Part shown: positions 17,684-26,467 of the stretch, piece by piece
How positions within the stretch are numbered: the stretch's first letter is position 1
How the letters are laid out: each line of letters begins with the position of its first letter
Assembly (NCBI GenBank): GCA_958295495.1
Contig: OY282352.1
Location: 4,348,049-4,412,048, forward strand
DNA: 64,000 bases
Reading direction: 5' to 3'
Source: an uncultured Latescibacterota bacterium
GTDB lineage: Bacteria; Latescibacterota; UBA2968; UBA8231
Position numbers and translations under genes: made by a program
Notes under the pieces: generated by a model
Database searches by the model: none
What the model was told of the DNA's origin: nothing
What the model saw: the letters and a program-made list of their open reading frames with translations, nothing else

Positions 17684-18835
17684 CTATAGCTGCTTATACA
17701 ATTGAATGATTTGCTGGGCCGCGTCTTCCCACGTGAAGGCCGCGGCTCGTTGTCGTCCTCGGTGCGATAGCCGTTGGCGGAGCGCGGAATCGGCCAGCAG
17801 GCGCTGCATCCCGGCGGCAATGGCCGCGGTGTCGAGCGGATCGACGAGTACTGCGCTTTCCCCGGCGACTTCGGCGAGCGAAGAACAGTTCGACGTGAGC
17901 ACCGGACAGCCGCTGGCCATCGCTTCGAGCACGGGCAGCCCGAATCCTTCTATCAGCGACGGAAATGCAAAAAAGAGCGCGTGTGCAAAACAGGCGCGGA
18001 TTTGGTCGTCGCTGAGCTGGCCGACGAGGAGCACCCGGTCGCTCAGGCCGAGTTGCTGGGCCAGCCGCACGAGCGCAGAATTGCCCTCGCCGCGGCCGGC
18101 GAACACGAGCGCGAGGTTGGGATGGGCCGGGGCGACTTGGGCAAAAGCGCGTACCAGCCGCGGCAGGTTTTTGTACGGCAAGCTGTTGCCCAGGCCAAAG
18201 GCAAAAGGCCGTTCTGCAAAAAGTGCTTCAAGGGTCGCCGCTACGGCGCAGTCGTCAGCGTTGCCCGAGCTAAACGCAAAGGACGGTTCCGCGCTGCCAA
18301 CGCGCCAAGCAGAGGCCACGCCGTTGAGGACGACCGTTATCTTGTCGGCGGGGACGCCGTGGTTGAGCGCGGCTTGGCGCGTACTTGCGGAGACGGCGAC
18401 GATGTGGTCGGCGCGCGCCATGGCCCGGCGGATGCCCATGCCCCCCAGCGACCCCTTGACCCACCGCCGCCCGCGCCGGCCATCGGCGAGGTGGGGGTGA
18501 TCCACCCATATCAGGTCGTGCAGGGTGATGACGACCCGCCGAGCGCGCACGCCGATGGGGAGAAAGTGGAACAGGGAGTGGTACACGTCGGCGTCGAGCC
18601 CGTTGATGACCCGGGTACCGGCGAGGATGTTCCGCGCCGAGGAAATGTCGTACGGTGCGAAAATCTCTCTGAAATTAGCCTGATCGGCGATGGGGCCGTG
18701 GCGCGAGGGTCGGCGGACGACAATGTACTCGTTTTTGCGGTCCAGCTTGGCGATATGGCTGACGAGGTCGGCGGCGTAGCGGCCGAGGCTGGTGGGCACG
18801 TCGCGCAGGGAGCGGGCGTCGATGCAGATCCTCAT
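17684..18835 (-). CDS. Glycosyltransferase family 4
   Basis: 383 aa from the ATG at 18835. A GT-B retaining glycosyltransferase. MRICIDARSLRDVPTSLGRY is the typical opening of mannosyl/rhamnosyl-transferases of this group, HDLIWVDHP marks the acceptor domain and AVSASTR the hinge. The donor-site signature EGFGLPVLEAMASG (E-x7-E) follows ALFFAFPSLI. Its start overlaps the DUF3047 stop by four bases (ATGA), so it is the last gene of a four-gene minus-strand operon. Likely role: adding a hexose to a lipid or surface glycan in the cytoplasm or at the inner membrane. Confidence 0.9.
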   Translation of the reverse strand: MRICIDARSLRDVPTSLGRYAADLVSHIAKLDRKNEYIVVRRPSRHGPIADQANFREIFAPYDISSARNILAGTRVINGLDADVYHSLFHFLPIGVRARRVVITLHDLIWVDHPHLADGRRGRRWVKGSLGGMGIRRAMARADHIVAVSASTRQAALNHGVPADKITVVLNGVASAWRVGSAEPSFAFSSGNADDCAVAATLEALFAERPFAFGLGNSLPYKNLPRLVRAFAQVAPAHPNLALVFAGRGEGNSALVRLAQQLGLSDRVLLVGQLSDDQIRACFAHALFFAFPSLIEGFGLPVLEAMASGCPVLTSNCSSLAEVAGESAVLVDPLDTAAIAAGMQRLLADSALRQRLSHRGRQRAAAFTWEDAAQQIIQLYKQL

Positions 18836-19581
18836 GGGACGAGGCCGGCGCAGTAGTTGGGGATGTGGGCCAGCGCGGCTCGGGGCCAGACCCGGAAGTC
18901 GGCATAGGCTGCCGCGGCGTGCGCCCGGGTCGAATTGGCATCGGTGAGCAACGCTATGCCGATGGTTTTTTTGGGCAGCTTGGACGACAAAACGCGCTCG
19001 TGATCCCTTTCTAGATCGACTTGCTCTTGGAGCCATTGCCCCAGCTTTTCCGGCCCGCTTTCGAGCACGACAAACCAAGGGCGGGCAATGCCTTTGCGGC
19101 GGGCGACAGTGCCGGGGGCCAAGGTCGTGCTCCACACGTATTTGATCTGTCGCGGGATGCCGAGGAAGTTGTGCGAAAAAATGACGTGTACCCCGGCGGC
19201 ACTGTCGTTGGTCTCGGTATAGCGCTCGTCGCCTCCTGGCGGCAGGGCGTCGGCGCGCCAGCACCAAGTCATAATCGGATACTGCCGGGGATTCCAGTGG
19301 AATCTCTTCATGAGGACGACCGAGTGGCCGGTGTCCTGCGCGGCTAGGTAACGGCTACCGTTGGCCTCGCGGACGGCGTAGAGCTTGGGTTTGTTGTCGT
19401 CTTTGCCGCGCCAGTGCCAGCCACGGGGCAGGCTGTCTAGGGGCGTGGTGGCAAAGTCTTCGATGACGATGTAGGGGGGGGCTTCATGCCCGCCCCCATC
19501 CGGTGGCGCATCTTGGGCAGAGGCAGTGTAGAGAAAGAGGACGCAGTAGCCCGCCAAGCAAGCGAGTATGTGTCGACGCAT
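18832..19581 (-). CDS. DUF3047 exported protein
   Basis: 249 aa. An N-terminal signal peptide (ACLAGYCVLFLYTASAQ, cleavage after SAQ) indicates export. The body shows the DUF3047 hallmarks: VIEDFATTPLDSLPRGW, the MTWCWRAD strand, the GVHVIFSHNF region and a C-terminal TRAHAAAAYADFRVWP. No enzymatic activity is known for the family; the fold is probably a jelly-roll-like carbohydrate- or lipid-binding domain. It lies 24 bases from the UPF0104-like gene and overlaps the glycosyltransferase, so it belongs to the same envelope-lipid operon. Confidence 0.85.
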   Translation of the reverse strand: MRRHILACLAGYCVLFLYTASAQDAPPDGGGHEAPPYIVIEDFATTPLDSLPRGWHWRGKDDNKPKLYAVREANGSRYLAAQDTGHSVVLMKRFHWNPRQYPIMTWCWRADALPPGGDERYTETNDSAAGVHVIFSHNFLGIPRQIKYVWSTTLAPGTVARRKGIARPWFVVLESGPEKLGQWLQEQVDLERDHERVLSSKLPKKTIGIALLTDANSTRAHAAAAYADFRVWPRAALAHIPNYCAGLVP

Positions 19582-19605
19582 TGCTCCATCTCTTGGGGGT
19601 CAGGG

Positions 19606-20637
19606 TCAGCGCGGGTTTTCTTGTTCCCGAAGCATGGTTAAGGCCGTTGATGGGCGGCGCTGGAGCGCGGTGCGACTCATGTAGCTGAGAAATGTCCAGC
19701 CGATGAAAATCCAGAACACGCGGCGCAGGCGGCGCGTAAGACCCAAGGACAAGCCGAGAGACGGGTCTAGCCCCAAACTGGAGAACAGGAACACGAGGCT
19801 GCCTTCCATGACCCCAATATTGGAGGGCATAAAAAAGAACAGGCCGTTGATGACCGCGCCCAAGGCGTTGAGCAGAAAACAAAACCAAAAACCAATGCCC
19901 GCGTCCAGTGCCCAGAGGATGGCGTAGGTCTCACAGGTGCCCATAAACCAGCCGATGCTCTGGAAGAACAAGGCGCGGAGGAAGCGGGTGCGGTGGGTGC
20001 GGTAGAAGGCCCCGATATTGGTGTCGATGCGCGCTGCGCGTCCCATGTTGCGCTCGATCAGGTCGGTGCGCAGGCCGGCCGAGCGAAGCAGTTTGAGCAG
20101 GGACGTGAACATGCGCTCTTGGCGCTTGTAGAAGACCCAGAAGGCCGCCAAGCTGACGATGAGCAGACAGGCGAAAAAGGCCCGGTACTCCAAGGGAATA
20201 AGCTCGGACACGTCGTGGTAGTAAAACAACAGCCCTAGGCCGAGGACGGTAAAGGACAGGCCGACTGCAAGTTGCGCGGTTTTGTCAACGACCACCGAAG
20301 CCATGCCGCGCGGGCCGGGCGTCCGGTGGGAGAGCAAATAGGCCTTGACTGGCTCGCCGCCGAGATTGGCCAGCGGCGTGAGTTGATTGACCGCCTCGCC
20401 GGCTAGCTTGGCCGCAAAAAGGGTCGGCAGCCGCGGTTTGAAGGCGTCGGGCGGGAAGGCGAAGTTCCAAGCGATCGCGTTGGAGATGTGCCAGGCGCAC
20501 GAGGGCAGCAACAGCAAGGGGAACACCCACTTGATCGCGTCTAAGTGGTGGAGAACCTCATCGACCCCGAGCTGGCCGACGAGATAGCCCAGCAGCAGGA
20601 AGCCAAAGGCCACCATGGAAATTTGCAGGGCTTTCAC
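19606..20637 (-). CDS. UPF0104 / lysylphosphatidylglycerol-synthase-like membrane protein
   Basis: 343 aa from the GTG at 20637, which overlaps the stop of the CDP-alcohol transferase by four bases. Seven or more hydrophobic helices are visible (MVAFGFLLLGYLVGQL, FPLLLLPSCAWHISNAIAW, AFFACLLIVSLAAFWVFY, FWFCFLLNALGAVINGLFFF). TPLANLGGEPVKAYLL is the conserved loop of the UPF0104 / MprF-flippase-like family, and FMPSNIGVMEGSLVFLFSSL the second. The family moves or modifies polar lipids across the inner membrane. Placement directly after a phospholipid-synthesising enzyme suggests that its product is the cargo. Confidence 0.85.
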   Translation of the reverse strand: MKALQISMVAFGFLLLGYLVGQLGVDEVLHHLDAIKWVFPLLLLPSCAWHISNAIAWNFAFPPDAFKPRLPTLFAAKLAGEAVNQLTPLANLGGEPVKAYLLSHRTPGPRGMASVVVDKTAQLAVGLSFTVLGLGLLFYYHDVSELIPLEYRAFFACLLIVSLAAFWVFYKRQERMFTSLLKLLRSAGLRTDLIERNMGRAARIDTNIGAFYRTHRTRFLRALFFQSIGWFMGTCETYAILWALDAGIGFWFCFLLNALGAVINGLFFFMPSNIGVMEGSLVFLFSSLGLDPSLGLSLGLTRRLRRVFWIFIGWTFLSYMSRTALQRRPSTALTMLREQENPR

Positions 20638-21926
20638 GCGACTTCCTCCGGGTTGACGGCCGGTGCCGGAAGCGAGGCGGTCTGCGGCTCGGCGGTGCGC
20701 TGGTTGCCCAACAGCCGATAGTGGGTGGTCAAAACGCCGAGGGCTGCTATGTGGAGCAGGGCGACTAGGAGCCAATAAACGACCGCCAACAGATTGGCCA
20801 CCAAGCCCATGGCGATGAACAACGAGAGGAAGTCCCGCTTGGTAATAAAGCCGGTGCGCTCTAGGAACCGATAGCTCCAGTCCTTTTCGCAATCGGGGAC
20901 TTTGTTGCCCAAGTCGCCGAGGTAGTACTGTAGGCTGCCGGTGCCGGTTTTCAGGGCGTAGCTATACAGCAGGACTAGGGTTAGGACCATTGAGGTGATG
21001 GCGGAGATGCCGGCGTAGATGGGTAGGTAGTTGTCGGGATAGAGGTGCCACATACCGGCCATCAAAGCGGCGTAGCCGAAGAGATAGGCGAGGTTGTCGG
21101 TGATCGTATCGAACCAAGCGCCGAATTTGGTCTCGGCCAGCTTGACCCGGGCGATCTCGCCGTCGCAGCCGTCGAGGATGGAGGCGAGCTGCCAGAGGAC
21201 GCCAGCGCATGCGAGCCGCAGGTAGTCGTCGGGCTGCGTCACCAGATAGGCCGCGAGCAGGCCCGGGCACAGGACCATGAAAAAGGTCACCATGTTGGGC
21301 GAAATGCCGGTATCGACGATGAGCTTGCTGATGGGCACGGAGAGGCGCACGTTGAGCAGGCGCGCCACCGTGCCGCTGGTGGCCTTGCTCACTTGGTCGA
21401 AGAGCATGTTCTTAGCGGCGCGTGCGCCGTGCTTGTCGGTCACGCGTTGCCACAGGTGCGGCGCAATGTCTTCGCAGCGGTGCGGGCGCGTTGCGAGCGA
21501 ACTCCAGAGGTCGCCGGCTAGCGCATCCGGGGGCAACGCGTCCGGCGCGCAGAGGAACGCTCCGCTGCTGACGCGGCCCGCGTCGCTGGTCTGTGCGACG
21601 AGGTCGTCTCGTTGTAGGCCCGCGTCGATGAGGGCTTGCAGCGAAGAGTGGTGGTGGACGCAATCGCCCCTGAGCAGCAGCAAGGGCGCGTCGGGTAGGC
21701 GAGCGGCCTCCGGGGTGGTTCGCTCTACTTGGATGTCGAGGTCGGGGACTAGGGATTTGCCGCTGGGGGCGTGGCCGGGGGGCAGCACGACCAAGACGCG
21801 CTTGATACCGGCGCTGGCCATGGTGCGGATTCCGCGTTGGAGGAGGGTGCGGCCAGCGACTTGCACATCGGTTGCAGCGCCAGCGGGAAAAACCAAAATG
21901 CCTTGCTCAATTGCGCGCTTTCGCAT
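20634..21926 (-). CDS. CDP-alcohol phosphatidyltransferase with degenerate nucleotidyltransferase domain
   Basis: 430 aa from the ATG at 21926 (an upstream TTG at 21941 is possible). The first ~170 residues follow the nucleotidyltransferase pattern (FPAGAATDVQVAGRTLLQRG, ASAGIKRVLVVLPP) but lack the GxGxRxxxxxxK nucleotide-binding loop, so this half is probably inactive. The C-terminal half is a membrane CDP-alcohol phosphatidyltransferase with the complete D-x2-DG-x2-AR-x8-G-x3-D-x3-D motif (LDGCDGEIAR ... GAWFDTITDN). The layout resembles bifunctional IPCT/DIPP synthases of inositol phospholipid or di-inositol-phosphate synthesis. First gene of the lipid operon. Confidence 0.87.
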   Translation of the reverse strand: MRKRAIEQGILVFPAGAATDVQVAGRTLLQRGIRTMASAGIKRVLVVLPPGHAPSGKSLVPDLDIQVERTTPEAARLPDAPLLLLRGDCVHHHSSLQALIDAGLQRDDLVAQTSDAGRVSSGAFLCAPDALPPDALAGDLWSSLATRPHRCEDIAPHLWQRVTDKHGARAAKNMLFDQVSKATSGTVARLLNVRLSVPISKLIVDTGISPNMVTFFMVLCPGLLAAYLVTQPDDYLRLACAGVLWQLASILDGCDGEIARVKLAETKFGAWFDTITDNLAYLFGYAALMAGMWHLYPDNYLPIYAGISAITSMVLTLVLLYSYALKTGTGSLQYYLGDLGNKVPDCEKDWSYRFLERTGFITKRDFLSLFIAMGLVANLLAVVYWLLVALLHIAALGVLTTHYRLLGNQRTAEPQTASLPAPAVNPEEVA

Positions 21927-21984
21927 GCGTTTGCCGTTCAATTTTGGGGTGCGGTTAAAGGAAGCACTTAATAAAGAAACACCT

Positions 21985-22013
21985 ATTATAAGGAATTTTG
22001 CCTAGTTTGTCGG
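21985..22013 (-). promoter_or_regulatory. Promoter of the envelope-lipid operon
   Basis: On the minus strand CCGACA (22008-22013, four matches to TTGACA) and a perfect TATAAT (21985-21990) are spaced by 17 bases, about 60 bases before the CDP-alcohol transferase start. The AT-rich gap between this gene and the divergent secreted-protein gene should also hold the plus-strand promoter, which was not identified. Confidence 0.5.
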
Positions 22014-22063
22014 CCCTTAAATTCTCGTGGCCGTTGTGTTGCAATTAACAGAAAGGGATTGTC

Positions 22064-24082
22064 ATGGCGGTTAAGACCTTCAGCTGGCTACTTCTGCTAT
22101 GCTGGGCGACGGCTAGCAATGCCCAGCGGCAAAGTTGGCAAATCGGCGGTGCGGGCTTGGCTTGGAGCGAGGGGGATTCTGCCGTGGTGCTCATTGATTT
22201 TGACTCGGCACCCGGGGCGATTCAACCCGTCTATATCGAGCCCGACCAAAGTTTGTTCTCGCTCTTTACTGACTGGGAACCGCTCAAAGAGCCGCGCGAG
22301 TTGACCTATGTCGAGGGCGAGACGCCACGGGCTTGGAAGGGTGCGGAGGGCAACGAGACGACGGCCCACAATGGTACCTATATGGTTGATGGCGACAGCA
22401 TGTCTTTCAATCCGCCGGTCTCGTCCAATCCCGAATCGGTTTGGTACACCATCGACTTGGCCGTACCGGTGCCGGCGCATCGCTTTGGTTTTTTCGCTCC
22501 GCCGCGGGGATTTCGCTCCGACGGCATCCCCTTTGCCGAGGATGCCGTGCCGGCCTACGAGGTGTCTATCGCGGCGGCGGGCGATCCGAGTTGGTTTGCA
22601 GGCAATCAACCGTACCAGCGAATTGGTCCGCTAATCGCCGATGTGGCCGAAAACTTTACTACCGAGGTGCAGATTGATTTCCCTAGGCAATACGTGCGCT
22701 TCGTGCGTTACAAGCGAAAGACCTCGCTGTTGGATTCGGGGAGGGGGGGCAACACTAGCGTGGGTTCGGGGACCGCTTTCAAGGGGTCAATCGGCGATTT
22801 TGAACTCTTTGGCGAGGGGGTGCCGCGCAAGGCGGTTTACCGCTCGCGGATTTTCGCCTTGGAAAAGCCCGTCAATTTCGGTCGCCTGTCGTGGGCGGCA
22901 ACGCCCCTGCGCGCAGTCGATGGCGAACTGGTGGAGGTTCCCGATGCCGAGGTGGGGGTGGGGGTGGAGGTGCGCACGGGGCGCGACGGGGATCCGAACA
23001 TCTACCACGAGTACACGGACCGCGGCGGCGAGGAAGTGGTGACGCGCGAGCGCTACGATTTGGTGCTGCAGCCGCGCTGGCGTGCCGGTCGCCTGCGCGA
23101 CCCCCGACCGGGCATGCGCGCCTCGATTGCCTACGATAGCGACAACTGGTCTTTTTGGTCGTTGCCCTTTTCTGAGCCGGGGCAGGCCAGCGGCCTCAAA
23201 GGGGGGACCCACTTGCAGTTGCGGGTCGCGTTCGCAAGCGAGGAGTTCGACGCGTGGATGCGGCTCGACTCGTTGTGGATTGAGACCGCGCCGCTTTTGG
23301 CCCAACGGGTCGTGGGCGAGGTGGCGCTAGCCGGCGACGTGCAGCCGGCCGGGGGCTCGACCCAAGTGCCGTTGGGGGAAGCGGCGGAACTGATCTACGA
23401 TATCCGCGGCGAATTTGCCGGTGAGGGGGCAGGCTTTGATGCGCTGAGGATTCGCACCGGGACGCGGGCTGCGTTTACCCGGCTAGAGATGGGAGACCCC
23501 CCGAGGGCGATCGAGCCGGTTGAAGTCGTCGAGGGCAGCGAGGAACTAGCGATCGCGTTGCCGGAGCGGGTCGGGCCGGGGTCCGCGGAGGGGGCGCGGG
23601 TCGTCTTTGTCGCCGCGGTGTTCTCGCTGGCTTGGACGTTTTCGGGCGAGGTCTATAATGCAGGCGTCGATGCGCTGCCCCAGCCCGTCGAACCGGGCGA
23701 TGCCAGTGCCGAACTGGGGACCAATAGTCTGCGGGTCTTGGGGATGGCCGGGCAAAGCGATGGGCCGGTGATGGGATTGGATTTTTCCACTAGAGTGCTG
23801 ACGCCCAATGGCGACGGAGTCCACGACGAGGTCGAAATAGGCTATGCGCTGGTGGGGTTGCCCGAGGAGGTGCCCGTGGTGTTCAAGGCGTATTCGCTCG
23901 ACGGGAGGCGAGTGGCCAAGCGGTCGTTAGGTGCGCAGCGCTTCGGTGTGCAGCGGGTGCGCTGGGATGGGCGCGATGAGGGCGGGGTTTTGTTGTCGCC
24001 AGGTCTCTATCTGGTTGAAGTAGTGCCTGAAGCCGAGCGGACGGGCCCCCGTCGGTTGCGCCCCTTAACATTGATCTACTGA
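22064..24082 (+). CDS. Large secreted protein with FlgD-like C-terminal module
   Basis: 672 aa. ATG at 22064 after AGAAAGGG. Signal peptide WLLLLCWATASNAQ. The body is beta-rich with repeated short strands and no recognised enzyme motif; an early FFAPPRGFRSDGIPFAEDAV region suggests a galactose-binding-like jelly roll. Residues ~575-672 form the end module: TRVLTPNGDGVHDEVEIGYA, then YSLDGRRVAKRSLG, VRWDGRDEGG and SPGLYLVEV. This FlgD-Ig-like ending is common in outer-surface or secreted proteins of FCB-type bacteria, where it can serve as a sorting or assembly domain. The next gene begins four bases after the stop and encodes a relative, so the two are co-expressed. Confidence 0.8.
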   Translation: MAVKTFSWLLLLCWATASNAQRQSWQIGGAGLAWSEGDSAVVLIDFDSAPGAIQPVYIEPDQSLFSLFTDWEPLKEPRELTYVEGETPRAWKGAEGNETTAHNGTYMVDGDSMSFNPPVSSNPESVWYTIDLAVPVPAHRFGFFAPPRGFRSDGIPFAEDAVPAYEVSIAAAGDPSWFAGNQPYQRIGPLIADVAENFTTEVQIDFPRQYVRFVRYKRKTSLLDSGRGGNTSVGSGTAFKGSIGDFELFGEGVPRKAVYRSRIFALEKPVNFGRLSWAATPLRAVDGELVEVPDAEVGVGVEVRTGRDGDPNIYHEYTDRGGEEVVTRERYDLVLQPRWRAGRLRDPRPGMRASIAYDSDNWSFWSLPFSEPGQASGLKGGTHLQLRVAFASEEFDAWMRLDSLWIETAPLLAQRVVGEVALAGDVQPAGGSTQVPLGEAAELIYDIRGEFAGEGAGFDALRIRTGTRAAFTRLEMGDPPRAIEPVEVVEGSEELAIALPERVGPGSAEGARVVFVAAVFSLAWTFSGEVYNAGVDALPQPVEPGDASAELGTNSLRVLGMAGQSDGPVMGLDFSTRVLTPNGDGVHDEVEIGYALVGLPEEVPVVFKAYSLDGRRVAKRSLGAQRFGVQRVRWDGRDEGGVLLSPGLYLVEVVPEAERTGPRRLRPLTLIY

Positions 24083-24086
24083 GAGC

Positions 24087-26435
24087 ATGGCGACGCGCTC
24101 GTTTTACGCGCTACTATTGGGAATCGGCGCGGTATGGGCCGATGAGCTGAGCTTCGACAGTGCGGCGGCGTGGCGGGCTTGGCAAATGCCCAACGACTTG
24201 GTGCAGATCAATGCCAGCGGCAGGCTGCGGCTGACGAAATTTCGCAAGGAGATCAACGCCGTGGCCAACGCCGGGGACTTTCGCCATCCAACGCAGGAGC
24301 GCGGCGAGGTGACCGGCGGGATCTGGGAGGCCAAGAGCAATCCGCAGACGGCCGATTTGATTGTCGATGGTGCTCTGGAAACCTTCTGGCAACCCGACCC
24401 CGACGATGCGCTCGATCAGTGGTCGGTGCAAATAGATTTGGGGCGTCCGGTGCTGGCGCGCCAGATTCGCTTGGTCTTTCCCGATCGCGAGGGGGCGCGG
24501 CCCTTGCGGCAATTCAGCGTCTTCGTCTCCTCGGGTGCCCGAATCCAAGCGCTCAACGATGTGTTCAAGTTTGAAGCGATCTATCGCACGTCCAGACCCC
24601 ATACCGCTACCGAACTGGTGATTCCCTTGGAGTATCTAAGAACCGACAGCACCTATGTCCTCGACGCGGGACTGGGGCTCGATTTAGAGCGCGAGAAGCG
24701 CTTTCAGGTGATCCAGTATATCATTATCGAAATCGACGAGCACAGCCCGGGCGTGGGGCTGGCCGAGGTCGAGGTCTTAGCGGTGGGGGACAATGTGAGC
24801 TTGGGCACGGCGGGTCGCGGTGGCAGTTTTCTCGAAGGCGGCCGGACTACGGGCGCGGCCCAGATGTTTGACGGCGATATGGACAGCTTCGCGCTGTTGA
24901 CCAGTGCCGAAGGCGGCTGGCGCGACGCAGGTGTGTGGTGGCGGGTGGATTTAGGGGCGGTGTTCTTCCTCGACGAGCTTTTTATGTACTTCAGCCAGCT
25001 AGGCGAAGGGCTGCGCAGCCAAGTCCAAGGGGGCAATCCCTCGGCGGCCGGCGGATTGTTTCTGGTGTCCGATGGTCGTCCGGCCGCCGGGTCGGGGTTG
25101 CCGGTGCCCGAGCGAGTTGACTACGAGGTACTGGTCGCGGATCGCTGTCGGCCGCAATGTCTTGGTCGGCTCTTTCACCAGCGCTATCTGTTCGCCCCTC
25201 GCAAGGTTCGCTATCTGCTTTGGCACGAAATCGACGGGACGCCGCCGGGGTTTGGTTGGGGTCTAGAGGCGATGCTTTTTTCCGCGGGTCATCCGGCCCA
25301 AGTGAACATGCGCTCGGACTTTATCGACTTGGTAGCTCAGGCGAGCAACGGTCGGCCCCAAGTGATTGAGCGGATTACATGGGAGGCGGAGTTGCCGCCG
25401 CGCACCAAGATCCAACTGCGTTCGCGCTCGGGCAATGCGCTGCAGGAACTGTACACTTTCTCGGACCGCAAAGGCGATATCGTCACCGAGGAGAAGTGGA
25501 ACAGCTTGCCCAAGGTGTTAAAAGGCCCGATCGATACGACTTTGGTCGTCGGCGAAGATTGGGACGCTTGGAGCAATGTTTACCAGTCTTCGGGCGAGGC
25601 CTTCCAATCGGCAAGCCCGCGTCGCTTCGTGCAATTGGAGATGATTCTCGCAACCGACGACCCGCAGGTGGCTCCGGCAGTCGATGCGCTGACGATAGAG
25701 TTTACCGACGCGCTCGTGCAGTCGGCGCGGGGGCAAATCTGGCCACGGCAAGCCCAGCTCAACGAGGATACGCGCTTTACCTATACGCTGTGGCCGGGCA
25801 CCGACGGGCAGGACAGTGGCTTCGATCGCTTGCGCTTGCACATTCCCGGCGCGGCCACGGGCAACGTGGCCCTGCGGATCGGCGGAGAGGAAGTAGTGCC
25901 CGCGGCGGTGAGGTTGCACGGTGATTCACTGTTGGTCTTGTTGCCGCGCACCGTGGTCGCCGATTCGGTGGAAGTGGATTTTACGGCCCGGCTGTGGAAC
26001 AATGCAGCGCTGTTTGCACTCGATCTAGGCGCGGGCGAGCGCCCCGGGATCTGGCAGTCGGTAGTACCGAGCGAGCGACGGGCCAACATCGTGTTGCTGC
26101 CCGACCTGCCCGACCAGTCCGCGCTCGTCGGCGATGTGGAGGTCGCGCCCGCGGCGTTTACACCCAACGGAGATGGAGTCAACGACGCGGTGGAGATCGG
26201 CTTTATAGTTTTCAAGGCGCAGGGCATTCAGCCGCGCATGCAGATTTTTGATGTTGCCGGTCGGTTGGTGGCCCAGCCGGGTGGTAGCGAGGTGGCCGGA
26301 CGCTGGCACTTTCGCTGGTCGGGGCACGCTGCGGACGGTGCGTTGGCGTTGCCAGGGATGTACCTCTGCCGGATTGATCTAGGGACGGCGAGCGGTAACG
26401 CGGCAATTTTGCGATCCCTCGCCTTGGCCTATTAG
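24087..26435 (+). CDS. Large secreted discoidin-like protein with FlgD-like C-terminal module
   Basis: 782 aa with a short signal peptide (FYALLLGIGAVWA). Residues ~85-160 (DLIVDGALETFWQPDPDD, then WSVQIDLGRPVLARQIRLVF) form an F5/8-type-C-like (discoidin) sugar-binding fold, and a second such region (MFDGDMDSFA ... WWRVDLGAVFFLDELFMYF) lies near 270-310. The C-terminus (APAAFTPNGDGVNDAVEIGF, then GRWHFRWSGHAADG, LPGMYLCRI) is the FlgD-like ending. A close relative lies at 54107-56434 with the same domain order. Likely a surface or secreted glycan-binding protein. Confidence 0.8.
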   Translation: MATRSFYALLLGIGAVWADELSFDSAAAWRAWQMPNDLVQINASGRLRLTKFRKEINAVANAGDFRHPTQERGEVTGGIWEAKSNPQTADLIVDGALETFWQPDPDDALDQWSVQIDLGRPVLARQIRLVFPDREGARPLRQFSVFVSSGARIQALNDVFKFEAIYRTSRPHTATELVIPLEYLRTDSTYVLDAGLGLDLEREKRFQVIQYIIIEIDEHSPGVGLAEVEVLAVGDNVSLGTAGRGGSFLEGGRTTGAAQMFDGDMDSFALLTSAEGGWRDAGVWWRVDLGAVFFLDELFMYFSQLGEGLRSQVQGGNPSAAGGLFLVSDGRPAAGSGLPVPERVDYEVLVADRCRPQCLGRLFHQRYLFAPRKVRYLLWHEIDGTPPGFGWGLEAMLFSAGHPAQVNMRSDFIDLVAQASNGRPQVIERITWEAELPPRTKIQLRSRSGNALQELYTFSDRKGDIVTEEKWNSLPKVLKGPIDTTLVVGEDWDAWSNVYQSSGEAFQSASPRRFVQLEMILATDDPQVAPAVDALTIEFTDALVQSARGQIWPRQAQLNEDTRFTYTLWPGTDGQDSGFDRLRLHIPGAATGNVALRIGGEEVVPAAVRLHGDSLLVLLPRTVVADSVEVDFTARLWNNAALFALDLGAGERPGIWQSVVPSERRANIVLLPDLPDQSALVGDVEVAPAAFTPNGDGVNDAVEIGFIVFKAQGIQPRMQIFDVAGRLVAQPGGSEVAGRWHFRWSGHAADGALALPGMYLCRIDLGTASGNAAILRSLALAY

Positions 26436-26467
26436 CTCCCAAACCCCAACAAGTAAAGGTAGGTATC

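Noticed and set aside
18836..19267. N-terminal extension of the glycosyltransferase frame
   Set aside because: It is the out-of-frame shadow of the DUF3047 gene. The GT4 family starts with MRICIDARS at 18835.
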